The notes under the pieces were generated by a model. The model was not told the DNA's origin. It saw nothing but the letters and a program-made list of their open reading frames with translations, and made no database searches. Source: an uncultured Opitutia bacterium (GTDB lineage: Bacteria > Verrucomicrobiota > Verrucomicrobiia > Opitutales > Opitutaceae). Taken from it: DNA of 64,000 nt. The stretch is from the NCBI GenBank assembly GCA_903825285.1, contig CAIJZY010000006.1, forward strand, positions 31,470 to 95,469, read 5' to 3'. The translations under genes were made by a program, and so were the position numbers. The first letter of the stretch is position 1, and every line of letters begins with the position of its first letter. This document shows, piece by piece, positions 32,990 through 40,884 of the stretch.

Positions 32990-34024
32990 ATGAAACCCCG
33001 CTTCTCCCACGCGAACGAAATCAAGGTCGGCGTCATCGGCTACGGTGGCGCCTTTAACATGGGGCGCATGCACCTGCAGGACATGCAGAAGGCGGGGATG
33101 ACGCCGCGGGCCGTGGCGGAGCCGGATGCGGCGCGCGTGGCCGTCGCGGCGCAGGAGTTCCCGGGGATCCAGACCTACGCGAGGGTGGACGAGATGCTGG
33201 CGAAGTCCGACGTGAATCTCGTCGTGCTCATCACGCCGCACAACACCCACGCGCCGCTCGCGCTGCAGTGCCTGAACGCCGGACGCCACGTGGTCTGCGA
33301 GAAGCCGTTCGCGATCACGACCGAGGAGTGCGACGCGATGATCGCGGCGGCGAAAAAGGCCAACGTCATGGTGTCGACGTTCCACAACCGCCACTGGGAC
33401 GGCTCGATCCTCAAGGCCCTGGAGGTCATCCGCTCGGGCATGATCGGCGACGTGGTCCGTGTCGAGGGCCACATGGGCCAGTGGGGCAAGCCGGGCGACT
33501 GGTGGCGCTCCAGCAAGTCCATTTCCGGCGGCGTCCTCTACGACTGGGGCGTCCATGTCCTCGAGTACACGCTGCAGATCGTGAACGCCGAGATTTCCGA
33601 GGTCACGGGCTTCGCCAAGCGCGGCTTCTGGGCCGCGCAGTCGAAGTGGGGCGCGGACACCGTCGAGGACGAGGGCTTCGCCGTGGTGCGGTTCAAGAAC
33701 GGCGTGTGGGCGACCCTCTGCGTCACCAACCTCGATGCCAACCCGAAGCGCGGGATGGTCGAGGTCACGGGCACCAAGGGCTCCTTCTGGTGGGACTACG
33801 ACAACCACGAGATCACGGTCCGCGACGGCGACGCCACGATCGTGACCAAGGGCCGGAATCCCCCGGTGCAGTGGGAGAAATACTACGCGAACATCGCCGC
33901 GCACCTGACCCAGGGCGAGCCGCTGGTGATCACCCCGGAGTGGTCGCGCCGGCCCATCCACATCCTCGACCTCGCCGACCGCAGCGCCCGCGAGGGCCGC
34001 TCGCTGGCCGCGAAATATTCCTGA
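32990..34024 (+). CDS. Gfo/Idh/MocA family NAD(P)-dependent oxidoreductase
   Basis: 344 residues. The N-terminal Rossmann fold opens KVGVIGYGGAFNMGRMH. The conserved dinucleotide/active-site block GRHVVCEKPFA (EKP, residues ~98-108) is present. A C-terminal GFO/IDH alpha/beta domain contains GGVLYDWGVHVLEY, with the usual D..H pair. These enzymes oxidise or reduce sugars and cyclitols. ATG 32990 is chosen; the longer frame is repeat-encoded. With the sugar isomerase and HIBADH-like genes downstream it suggests a cyclitol or sugar-acid catabolic set, although strands differ. Confidence 0.9.
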   Translation: MKPRFSHANEIKVGVIGYGGAFNMGRMHLQDMQKAGMTPRAVAEPDAARVAVAAQEFPGIQTYARVDEMLAKSDVNLVVLITPHNTHAPLALQCLNAGRHVVCEKPFAITTEECDAMIAAAKKANVMVSTFHNRHWDGSILKALEVIRSGMIGDVVRVEGHMGQWGKPGDWWRSSKSISGGVLYDWGVHVLEYTLQIVNAEISEVTGFAKRGFWAAQSKWGADTVEDEGFAVVRFKNGVWATLCVTNLDANPKRGMVEVTGTKGSFWWDYDNHEITVRDGDATIVTKGRNPPVQWEKYYANIAAHLTQGEPLVITPEWSRRPIHILDLADRSAREGRSLAAKYS

Positions 34025-34031
34025 GCCGGAC

Positions 34032-34131
34032 TGACCGCGAGGCGCGCCAAGCCCGCGACGAGGGGATTGACCGGCGTCAGGCGAATTGCGGCCCGGCCTA
34101 GTCTTCGCGTGCTTCGCGCTCTTCGCGGTAA
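34032..34131. repeat. Word-repeat palindrome, ACCGCGAAG family
   Basis: The left arm 34032-34061 and the reverse complement of 34102-34131 match at 24 of 30 positions. Both are built from ~10-nt GCGCGAAGCAC-type words: the right arm in reverse is TTACCGCGAAGAGCGCGAAG followed by CACGCGAAGA. It is located between the converging Gfo/Idh and DUF4214 genes. Confidence 0.75.
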
Positions 34132-34152
34132 AATAAAACCACCCGCCGCCGC

Positions 34153-35052
34153 CTAGCGGTGCGGCAGCTTCCGGTACTCGTCGCTCTGGCGCAGCGCCTC
34201 GCGGACGCGGCCCTCGTCCCAGCCGCGCTCCAGCATCTGCTGCAGGTAGTGGGCGAGCCCGGCGGCGTCGGGATCGCGGCGGAGAATGTCACGGTAGGCG
34301 CGCGTGATGGCCGACCGGGCCTCGTTCTGCGCGCGCTCGCCGCTGCGGCGGAGGTCGGCGCGCAGCTCGGCCTCGGTCATGCCGCCCTGCAGCCGGCGCG
34401 TGTAGGTGGCCACGCCGGAGGGGTCGGGGTCGCGGCCCAGGACCTCGCGGTAGATCCGCCGGACAATGGCCTCGACGTCGCGGGAGCGGAACTCGGGACT
34501 GCGCCGGAGCTCGTCGCGCAGGCGGTCCTCGGTCCAGCCCGCGGCGATCAGCCGGTCCACATAGTTCCGCAGGCCGTCGCGGTCCGGGTCGCGGCCGAGG
34601 ATGTCGCGGTAGGCGGACCGCACGGCGCGCTCGGCGTCGCGGCGCTCCCAGCGCAGGAAAACCGGCGCGGCCGGGTGGATGGGCGCGACCTGCACCGAGG
34701 AGATCCGCCGGGCCCAGTCGTCGCCGCCGCGGCTGCCGAGGGAGAAGGCCGCCAGGTCGCCCGCGGGGCGCGTGAAGGTGGCCTGCGCGCCCCGGAAATA
34801 CGCGTGCTCAAACGCCACCAGCACGACCGGCCCCTCGACGCGCACCGAGACGATGCGATCGTTCCACGAGCGGCCGCGGCTGTCCTGCACGTAGGCGAGG
34901 TTGTCGAGCGCGGTGCCCGCGGGCACCGCGAGCGCCTCGCCGCGGAAATTCGGCTCGGCATAGAGCAGGACCTGCCCCGCGGGCATCTGCGCCCTCAGGC
35001 CGGTCAGCACCACGGCGGCCAGGGCGGCAAGGAGCAGGGTGGGGCGGGACAT
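34153..35052 (-). CDS. Exported beta/gamma-crystallin-like protein with three DUF4214 repeats
   Basis: 299 residues. Signal peptide 1-21. Residues ~27-122 form two Greek-key-like motifs (VLLYAEPNFRGEALAV and VLVAFEHAYFRGAQATF, each with a following D/W-R-I-S/V-S-V strand), as in beta/gamma-crystallins. Three ~50-residue DUF4214 units follow at ~141-189, 194-240 and 247-294. Each has YR(D/E)(I/V)LxRDPDxxG and a terminal S.E(F/Y)R. DUF4214 occurs in S-layer, adhesin and secreted enzyme proteins. Likely a surface or periplasmic binding protein. The fusion is unusual. Confidence 0.75.
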   Translation of the reverse strand: MSRPTLLLAALAAVVLTGLRAQMPAGQVLLYAEPNFRGEALAVPAGTALDNLAYVQDSRGRSWNDRIVSVRVEGPVVLVAFEHAYFRGAQATFTRPAGDLAAFSLGSRGGDDWARRISSVQVAPIHPAAPVFLRWERRDAERAVRSAYRDILGRDPDRDGLRNYVDRLIAAGWTEDRLRDELRRSPEFRSRDVEAIVRRIYREVLGRDPDPSGVATYTRRLQGGMTEAELRADLRRSGERAQNEARSAITRAYRDILRRDPDAAGLAHYLQQMLERGWDEGRVREALRQSDEYRKLPHR

Positions 35053-35099
35053 GGCCGGTGGGGCCGCGGACCGGAGGGGACCGCGGCCGGAGGGAATGC

Positions 35100-35945
35100 T
35101 CAGGCCCGTTTCCAGGCCTTGTCCAGCTCGGCGCGCAGCACCACGGCATCGGTCCACGCGGGCGGCAGCCCGGTGATGTTGTAGCCGGCGCCGCCCTCGT
35201 GGCACGGCCCCATCTCGGGGCAGACGAACAGCGTGCGGTGCTTGTTCTTCGGCGCGGATTTCCAGCACTTGAAGAGCGCGACGCAGAACGCGAGGTAGCT
35301 CTTGGCCTCGTCGGTGAGCTTGCCGCGGTACGTCACGGGCACCTGGCAGTGGTGACCGTTGAACGGGCGGCAGTGCGACTGGTCGGAGTTCTGCACGAGC
35401 TTGGGGTGGTCGAGCAGGCGGTCCACGTAGTTGCCCGGCCCGAGGTGCTTCACCACGGCGAGGTGGGAGAAGTCGAAGTTGATCTTGATCATCTCGCCGG
35501 TGGCCTTCTGGAACCGCTCCGCGATCTCGTAGGTCTTTTCCGGCGTCTCGGTGCAGCAGTCGCGGTGGACCTCGAGGGACAGCACCACGCCGCCGATCTT
35601 CTCGGCCTCGCGCAGCATCTGGATCCAGTGCTTGGTGGCGACGGCGGGCGGGGTGTCATGGTCGTCGAGCTGGACGTTGATCTGCACGGCGCCGGCCTCC
35701 TTCTGCGAGCGGATGCGGGCGGCGAAGTCCTTCGGGTCGCCCGAGGAGGTGGAGACGAAGCCGAGCAGGTGCTGGAGGCCGTGTTTCTCGGCGAGGCGGC
35801 GATGCTCGGGCGTGAGCCCGGTGGTGATGCCATCGAAGCCGGCGTCGGCGCAGGCCTTGATCTTTTTCTCCAGCGACCACTGCTTGGCGGCGGAGGGGTG
35901 GTTGACGAGGGACCAGAGGTTGGCGATGTGGGCGATGGAAGACAT
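35100..35945 (-). CDS. Sugar phosphate isomerase/epimerase-like TIM-barrel protein
   Basis: A 281-residue xylose-isomerase-like TIM barrel (AP endonuclease 2 superfamily). Recognisable parts are KIKACADAGFDGITTGL, GGVVLSLEVHRDCCTETPEKT (metal-ligand Glu and His), KINFDFSHLAVVKHL (Asp/His) and CPEMGPCHEGGAGYN. Metal-ligand positions appear intact. Such proteins isomerise or epimerise keto sugars or inosose. It lies on the minus strand upstream of the crystallin-like gene and downstream of a HIBADH-like gene, separated from the latter by a palindrome. Substrate unknown. Confidence 0.85.
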   Translation of the reverse strand: MSSIAHIANLWSLVNHPSAAKQWSLEKKIKACADAGFDGITTGLTPEHRRLAEKHGLQHLLGFVSTSSGDPKDFAARIRSQKEAGAVQINVQLDDHDTPPAVATKHWIQMLREAEKIGGVVLSLEVHRDCCTETPEKTYEIAERFQKATGEMIKINFDFSHLAVVKHLGPGNYVDRLLDHPKLVQNSDQSHCRPFNGHHCQVPVTYRGKLTDEAKSYLAFCVALFKCWKSAPKNKHRTLFVCPEMGPCHEGGAGYNITGLPPAWTDAVVLRAELDKAWKRA

Positions 35946-35951
35946 GGGGAA

Positions 35952-36147
35952 TTTACGAGTTACGAATTACGATTTCGGAAGAGGGTGGTGGCGGGGAGAG
36001 GCATGATAGACGACGTCCGAGTTGCGATGTTCTCGAAGTTGGCTGGGGCCGTTGGAGGGGACAAAGACACGAGTTACGCCTGCGATCTTCAAACCGGGCA
36101 CTCGCGAAGCGCGTGCTGGAGTCCAATCGTAAATCGTAACTCGTAAA
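35952..36147. repeat. Word-repeat palindrome, TTTACGA family
   Basis: TTTACGAGTTACGAATTACG plus ATT at 35952-35974 is repeated in inverted form at 36125-36147 with 22 of 23 positions identical. Further TTACGAT words continue on both sides. The unit is of 7-8 nt (TTTACGA/GTTACGA). The element fills the spacer between the isomerase-like and HIBADH-like genes. A near-identical word run occurs inside menE (60082-60101). Confidence 0.85.
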
Positions 36148-36159
36148 TCGTAAGTTGCC

Positions 36160-37044
36160 TCAGCCGTGGCGGCCCTTGAACGTGAGCTCGGCGATGCCGG
36201 ACTTGTCGAGGCCGCCGAGGCCGAGCTTAACCATCTGGTCGAACTGGGCCTTGGTCGCCTTGGCGAGCGGGAGGTTGAGGCCGACGTCGGCGCCGAGCTG
36301 CGCGGCGATGCCGCTGTCCTTCGCGGCGTGCGCGCCGGAGAAGAAGCAGGAGTGGTCGCGGTTCTGCATGTCCTCGCCGTCGGTCTTCAGCACCTGCGAG
36401 TTGGCGCCGGTCTGGAGGAACACCTCGCGCAGCATGTTCAGGTCGAGCCCGAGCGCGGCGCCGAGGCCGAGGCCCTCGGCGAGGCCGGCGGTGTTGATGT
36501 TCATGACCATGTTGACGAGCGCTTTGACCTGCGCGGCCTGGCCGGTGGTGCCGATGTAGCGGAGCGCCGTGCTGAGCTTCTCCAGGATCGGCTTCACCTG
36601 GTCGAAGGTGGCCTTGTCGCCGCCGCACATGAGATAGAGCGTGCCGTTGCGGGCCTGCGGGATGGACGAGGCCATGCAGCCCTCGAGCGTGACGGCGCCG
36701 GCCTTCCGGGCGCGGCGCTCGACCTCGACGTGGGTCTTGGGCGTGATCGTGGCGCAGTTGACGAAGACCTTGCCCCTGGCGTTCACCAGCAGGGAGTCGC
36801 CGCTCTCGGCGAACACGCCGAGCTGGGCGGCGTCATCGGTGACGACGGTGAAGATGACGTCGGCGGCCGCGGTGACATCCGCGAGCTTGGTGACGTGCTT
36901 GGCGCCGATCTCCTTTGCGAGCTCGGCGGCGGCGGGCGCGTGGACGTCGAAGACGGCCGTCACGGCATAACCGGTTTCCTTGAGGCGGCGCGCCATGTTG
37001 GCGCCCATGCGGCCGACTCCGACGAAGGCAATGTTCTGGGACAT
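36160..37044 (-). CDS. 3-hydroxyisobutyrate dehydrogenase-like NAD(P)-dependent oxidoreductase
   Basis: 294 residues. The N-terminal NADP-binding motif is AFVGVGRMGANMARRL. The substrate signature equivalent is LEGCMASSIPQARNGTLYLMCGG. The catalytic-lysine block is AAQVKALVNMVMNINTAGLAEGL (Lys in QVK...N). It belongs to the beta-hydroxyacid dehydrogenase family (HIBADH, tartronate semialdehyde reductase). The classical D-x-P-V-S-G motif is changed to EGCMASSIPQA, so substrate specificity probably differs. It is on the same strand as the MBL-fold gene upstream, 22 nt apart. Confidence 0.87.
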   Translation of the reverse strand: MSQNIAFVGVGRMGANMARRLKETGYAVTAVFDVHAPAAAELAKEIGAKHVTKLADVTAAADVIFTVVTDDAAQLGVFAESGDSLLVNARGKVFVNCATITPKTHVEVERRARKAGAVTLEGCMASSIPQARNGTLYLMCGGDKATFDQVKPILEKLSTALRYIGTTGQAAQVKALVNMVMNINTAGLAEGLGLGAALGLDLNMLREVFLQTGANSQVLKTDGEDMQNRDHSCFFSGAHAAKDSGIAAQLGADVGLNLPLAKATKAQFDQMVKLGLGGLDKSGIAELTFKGRHG

Positions 37045-37066
37045 GAGGGTGGGGTGGGTTGTAAGG

Positions 37067-37894
37067 TTAGCGGGTCGTGAAAAAGGGATTGTGCCGCTTC
37101 TCCTGGCCGAGCGTGGTGAGCGGGCCGTGGCCGCAGGCGAGCACGGTGTCGTTGGGCAGCGGCAGGAGCTTCTCGCGGTTGTGCTTGTACTGCTCGGCGT
37201 AGTGCGTCGGGCTGCCGCCCATCGAGCTGGCGAAGATCGAGTCGCCGACGACCGCGAGCGGCCAGCTGAGGCCGGTGATGTAGAAGCTGGTCATGCCCGG
37301 GGAGTGGCCCCAGGTGAACAGGGTCTTGATCGCGAGCTGGCCAAGGTGGAAGTGCGCGTTCTCCTTGAACGTCTTCGCGCCGGGGAAATTCACCGGCTCC
37401 AGCTCGCCGGCCCAGACCTCCGCCTGCGTCGCGGCGACGAGGTTCGCGAGGTCGGCGATGTGGTCGTCGTGCGTGTGGGTGATGAACGCGTACAGCACCT
37501 TCAGCTTCTCGGCGTTGATCGTGTCGATCATCGCCTGAGCGTTGGCGCCGGTGTCGAACGTCGCCGCCAGCTTCGAGCGCGAGTCCCACACCAGGTAGCT
37601 GTTCACCGTCATGTCCTCGAACGTCGTGTTGAACGCCGCGAAGCCCGTCGGGAAGTTGGGCTGCTGGGGATACCAGGCCTTCTCCGCCAGCGCCTCGAGC
37701 GCGTCCGGGCCCAGGTGCAGGTGCCGCGCCACGCGGCGCAGCACGGCGATGAGCGGCTTGCCGCCCTTGACCGCGACCAGGTCCTCGACCGTCACCTCGG
37801 CGCGCTTGGCCAGATCCTCGTCGGAAATCTTCAGGCCGCGCTGGGCCTTGTTGATGACATCGTTGAAATTGTCCTCGAGTGGAATCCGGGCCAT
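37067..37894 (-). CDS. HTH domain fused to metallo-beta-lactamase-fold hydrolase
   Basis: 275 residues. Residues ~8-70 look like an XRE-type helix-turn-helix: NDVINKAQRGLKISDEDLAK, RAEVTVEDLVAVKGG, then PLIAVLRRVARHLHL. Residues ~80-275 are a glyoxalase-II-like MBL fold with all metal ligands: THTHDDH (H140, H142, D144, H145), H197, D218 and H256. An Asp replaces no ligand, so the hydrolase is probably active on a thioester or phosphoester. The fusion suggests a sensor-regulator or a mere protein-interaction helix bundle. It is followed by the HIBADH-like gene. Confidence 0.8.
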   Translation of the reverse strand: MARIPLEDNFNDVINKAQRGLKISDEDLAKRAEVTVEDLVAVKGGKPLIAVLRRVARHLHLGPDALEALAEKAWYPQQPNFPTGFAAFNTTFEDMTVNSYLVWDSRSKLAATFDTGANAQAMIDTINAEKLKVLYAFITHTHDDHIADLANLVAATQAEVWAGELEPVNFPGAKTFKENAHFHLGQLAIKTLFTWGHSPGMTSFYITGLSWPLAVVGDSIFASSMGGSPTHYAEQYKHNREKLLPLPNDTVLACGHGPLTTLGQEKRHNPFFTTR

Positions 37895-37974
37895 GCGGGG
37901 CGTATCAAGTTGGGCTGCGGGTCCGCGCGCAAGTCGAATTGGCCATCTGGCCTATGTTTACCCCCGCCGCGGGG

Positions 37975-39459
37975 TTACATCGGCTTCGGCGAACGCGGCG
38001 GACAGGTGGCGGCATTGGCGAGCGGCCGCACGCGGCGAATCCGGCCGAGCAGGTCGTTGTAGAAATCGAACTTCGGGTCGCCCGGCGTGCGGCTGAGGTT
38101 CTTCGCGAGGACGGCGACGGCGTCGTTCTGCCGCTGCTGGTACTCGGCGCGGATGGTGGCCCCGCGCTCGCGGTAGTTGGAGTTGTCCACGCCGCAGACC
38201 TCCCCGAGCAGGGGCAGCCACTTGTGCGCGTACTGGACGTGGGCCGTCTCGTCGATGATGTCGAAGAGCATCATCTCGGCAGACTCGAGGTCCTGGCCCT
38301 CCTTGAAGTCCGAGTAGCCCTCCTGCTTGACGATGAAGTGGCCCGTTTCCGCCACCATGCCGATCATGAAGACATGCTCGTAGAGCTGCGCCCGGGAGAT
38401 GTGCTCGGCGCGGATTGGGTCCAGGATGCGGGCGTAGTCACGGAAGGCCGCGTCGAGCGTGATGCCCTCGCGCTGCGCGGCGGCCTCGAGGGTCTTGATC
38501 CGCTCGCCCTGGTCGTAGCCCGGGAAGCCGGTGTCGCAGAAATCGATGCCGAAATCGCGGAGGCGCGAGTAGCCGGAGTCGCCGTGACGGGACTCGTCCC
38601 AGAGGTGGCGCGAGATGTCGTGGTGCCACTCCCAGGGCAGGTAGTGCCCGTCGTAGATCCAGCACAGCTGGTCGTCGGGCAGGTTCTTCTCCATCATGTA
38701 CCCGAAGCCCCAGAACAGCCGGCGGGCCTCGACGCTGGTGGCGAAATCGACCCGGACATAGTCCGTGAACTCGTAGGGCGGGCGGAGGGGGACGTCCCGC
38801 GCGCTGAACTTGGCGTATTTGAAATCCGTCCGCACGCCCGCGGGCTGCGCGCCCTCGTCGTCGTTCGCCAGCGGCAGCGCGGCGTGAAACCCCTCGCAGT
38901 CGGCAATGGCCTGCTCCACCGCGGTGCGGTAGGCCGCGTCGGTCGTGTGCGGGTGGCGCCGGCGGAAGTCGCGGTACCAGAGAAACTCCTGGCTCTTGAT
39001 CTGGTTGATCTCGTGCAGCAGCGCGATGGTCGGCGCGTCGTGGATCGGGTGGGCCTGGCGGGAGTACTCGCCATACGCGGTGATCAGGGCCTTCAGCAGC
39101 AGCTCGTAGATGCCGTCGAGCGCATCCTGGTAGGTGGGCGCGAGGAGCACGGTGTTGGCCATCCGCTCGAGGCGCGAGGAGACGGGGGCGTCGGGCTTGC
39201 CGCCGGGAAACTGGGCGACGCGCTCACGGAGCCGGCGCACGCACTCGGCCTGGTCCCAGACGTGGCGGTGGATGGCGCTCTTGTCGAACCACGGCGCGAT
39301 GTCCCGGCCCCAGGCGCAGATCAGCCGGTGCATGGACTTCTCCAGGTACTGCCAGTCGTTCAGCAGGTCCACGATGAGCGGCTTCTGCTTGGACTCGGGC
39401 GTGATCAGGACGCGGCGGGTCGCGCCGGCGGACGGGGTGTCGGCGACAAGGGGGCTCAT
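37975..39459 (-). CDS. Large ferritin-like di-iron protein (paralogue 2)
   Basis: 494 residues, soluble, mostly helical. The C-terminal half has the ferritin-like ligands HLWDESRHGDSGYSRLRDFG (ExxH) and FDIIDETAHVQYAHKW (ExxH), plus Glu in MVAETGHFIV. The N-terminal half (LNDWQYLEKSMHRLICAW, then RRLRERV and DAPTIALLHEI) parallels the protein at 16071-17471, so both belong to one family with duplicated helical halves. Enzymatic role unknown. ATG 39459 is taken; a longer frame adds 12 residues. It is divergent from the AraC regulator gene, only 56 nt away, and so is possibly controlled by it. Confidence 0.7.
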   Translation of the reverse strand: MSPLVADTPSAGATRRVLITPESKQKPLIVDLLNDWQYLEKSMHRLICAWGRDIAPWFDKSAIHRHVWDQAECVRRLRERVAQFPGGKPDAPVSSRLERMANTVLLAPTYQDALDGIYELLLKALITAYGEYSRQAHPIHDAPTIALLHEINQIKSQEFLWYRDFRRRHPHTTDAAYRTAVEQAIADCEGFHAALPLANDDEGAQPAGVRTDFKYAKFSARDVPLRPPYEFTDYVRVDFATSVEARRLFWGFGYMMEKNLPDDQLCWIYDGHYLPWEWHHDISRHLWDESRHGDSGYSRLRDFGIDFCDTGFPGYDQGERIKTLEAAAQREGITLDAAFRDYARILDPIRAEHISRAQLYEHVFMIGMVAETGHFIVKQEGYSDFKEGQDLESAEMMLFDIIDETAHVQYAHKWLPLLGEVCGVDNSNYRERGATIRAEYQQRQNDAVAVLAKNLSRTPGDPKFDFYNDLLGRIRRVRPLANAATCPPRSPKPM

Positions 39460-39515
39460 GGGTCCACGATAGCATTTGGGCTTGCCCCGGGGCAATACCT
39501 GGAACCGGATGTTTT

Positions 39516-40334
39516 GTGCCTAAAACTGACCTTCGGCTCTGGCATGACCCGTTTACCGCCCATGGCGTGAAGCCGCCGGCGGGCGAGGCCGGCGACAGCT
39601 TCCAGCTGCACGAGTGCGGCGCGCTGCGGATCGGCCCGCACTGGAGCCACCAGGGCGTGCGGAGCCCCTTCTGGCGGCTGTACCACGGTTACAAGGCGGG
39701 CGCGTGGATCGAGTCGCAGGGCCGGCGGCACGCGCTGGCGCCGGACCGCATGGTGCTGGTGCCCGACGGCGTGACCTTCGACTGCGGCAGCCGGTCCGGG
39801 GCCGGCCACCTGTGGGTGCACTTCTCCTTGTATCTATCCCTGACTTCAGCGGCGGCGGGCGTCCTGGAGGTCCCGGTCGGGCCCGTGGTGCGCACGGTCG
39901 CCCGGGAGCTGCGGCGCGCCATCGCGCAGCGGGATGCGGCCCGGGCGGGCCGGGTGGGGGCGGCGCTGCTGCACCTGGTGTTCGCGGAGGCGGGGCCCGA
40001 GCGCTTTGAGACGATCCCGCTGCGGCTGCGCCGGCTGTTCGGCTGGATCCAGCACGCACTCGGGGGCGAGATCACCAACCGGCGCCTGGCCGCCGAGGTC
40101 GGCCTGAGCGAGGAGGCCTTCATCCGGTGGTTCAAGGCCAGCACCGGCCGCACGCCCGCGGCGTTCGTGGCGGAGTGCCGGATCCGGGAGGCCTGCCGGC
40201 ACCTGGCCTTCTCCGAGGACTCCATCGAGCAAGTGGCCGAAGCCGTGGGTTTTGCCAACCGGCACCACTTCAGCCGGGTCTTCAAGCGCTACGCCGGCTG
40301 CGGTCCCGCAAGGTTCCGGCGGGGCAGGATTTAA
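39516..40334 (+). CDS. AraC-family transcriptional regulator
   Basis: 272 residues from GTG 39516. An N-terminal cupin-like sensor domain (WRLYHGYKAGAWIESQGRRH, then GHLWVHFSLYL) precedes a C-terminal double helix-turn-helix. That part reads ITNRRLAAEVGLSEEAFIRW, FKASTGRTPAAFVAECRI, and EQVAEAVGFANRHHFSRVF, the AraC/XylS signature. Verrucomicrobial AraC proteins of this size usually control sugar catabolism. It is divergent from the ferritin-like paralogue 2 gene with a 56-nt spacer, the likely target. Confidence 0.92.
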   Translation: MPKTDLRLWHDPFTAHGVKPPAGEAGDSFQLHECGALRIGPHWSHQGVRSPFWRLYHGYKAGAWIESQGRRHALAPDRMVLVPDGVTFDCGSRSGAGHLWVHFSLYLSLTSAAAGVLEVPVGPVVRTVARELRRAIAQRDAARAGRVGAALLHLVFAEAGPERFETIPLRLRRLFGWIQHALGGEITNRRLAAEVGLSEEAFIRWFKASTGRTPAAFVAECRIREACRHLAFSEDSIEQVAEAVGFANRHHFSRVFKRYAGCGPARFRRGRI

Positions 40335-40335
40335 C

Positions 40336-40426
40336 ATCAGAATCTATAGGAATATTCGCAAGATTATAGCTATTATTCGCTATACCATGGCTTGCTATAG
40401 TTCGTTGTGCGTATAAATATAGCTGT
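40336..40426 (+). promoter_or_regulatory. AT-rich promoter with repeated TATAGC/GCTATA sites; probably leaderless
   Basis: An AT-rich stretch in a GC-rich genome. TATAGC or its complement occurs at 40365, 40379, 40394 and 40418, with an ATAGCTAT palindrome at 40366-40373. A good -10 box TATAAAT lies at 40412-40418, so transcription should start at about 40424-40427, i.e. on the ATG (40427). No ribosome-binding sequence precedes the ATG. An AT-binding product could regulate itself here. Confidence 0.55.
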
Positions 40427-40798
40427 ATGGTTACAGACAAAATCAAACAACTCAAGGCGACGCAGGCCAAGATGGCCGAGCTCGAGAAATCCATTGCGAC
40501 GCAGTTGGCGCGCGAACTGGCCGGCTTGCCCGCCAAGTACGGCTTTGGCACCGTGCAGGCCTTCGTGCAGGCCGTGAAGGCGGCCAGCGGCGGCAAGCGC
40601 CGCGTCCCGGCGGCCAAGAAGAAGGCCGGCGGCAAGCGCCGCAAGCGCGCCGTGATCACCGCCGAGACGAAGGCCCAGGTGAAGTCGCTCGCCGCCGCCG
40701 GCAAGACCGGCGCGGAGATCGCCAAGTCCGTGGGCATCTCGCTTCCCAGCGTGCAGAACATCAAGAAGGAGCTGGGCCTGGTGAAGGCCCGCAAGTAA
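40427..40798 (+). CDS. H-NS-like nucleoid protein with C-terminal helix-turn-helix
   Basis: 123 residues, very basic. Residues 1-33 form a coiled-coil (KIKQLKATQAKMAELEKSIA). Residues ~34-52 read LPAKYGFGTVQAFVQAV, like the H-NS oligomerisation region. A Lys/Arg-rich linker (KRRVPAAKKKAGGKRRKR) follows. Residues ~75-118 look like a resolvase-type HTH (VKSLAAAGKTGAEIAKSVG, then ISLPSVQNIKKEL). It probably packages or silences AT-rich DNA. Single-gene unit: own AT-rich promoter, no Shine-Dalgarno, and a strong terminator right after. Confidence 0.8.
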   Translation: MVTDKIKQLKATQAKMAELEKSIATQLARELAGLPAKYGFGTVQAFVQAVKAASGGKRRVPAAKKKAGGKRRKRAVITAETKAQVKSLAAAGKTGAEIAKSVGISLPSVQNIKKELGLVKARK

Positions 40799-40814
40799 TC
40801 CGCCGCGTTTTTTC

Positions 40815-40849
40815 GCCCCCGCCCGGTTTCGGGCGGGGGCTTTTTATTT
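40815..40849 (+). terminator. Intrinsic terminator
   Basis: GCCCCCGCCCG, loop GTTT, CGGGCGGGGGC (perfect 11-bp stem), then TTTTTATTT. It ends the H-NS-like gene. Confidence 0.92.
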
Positions 40850-40884
40850 GTCAGCGCCGCCCGATCCGGTTGGCTGGCTCCCTC

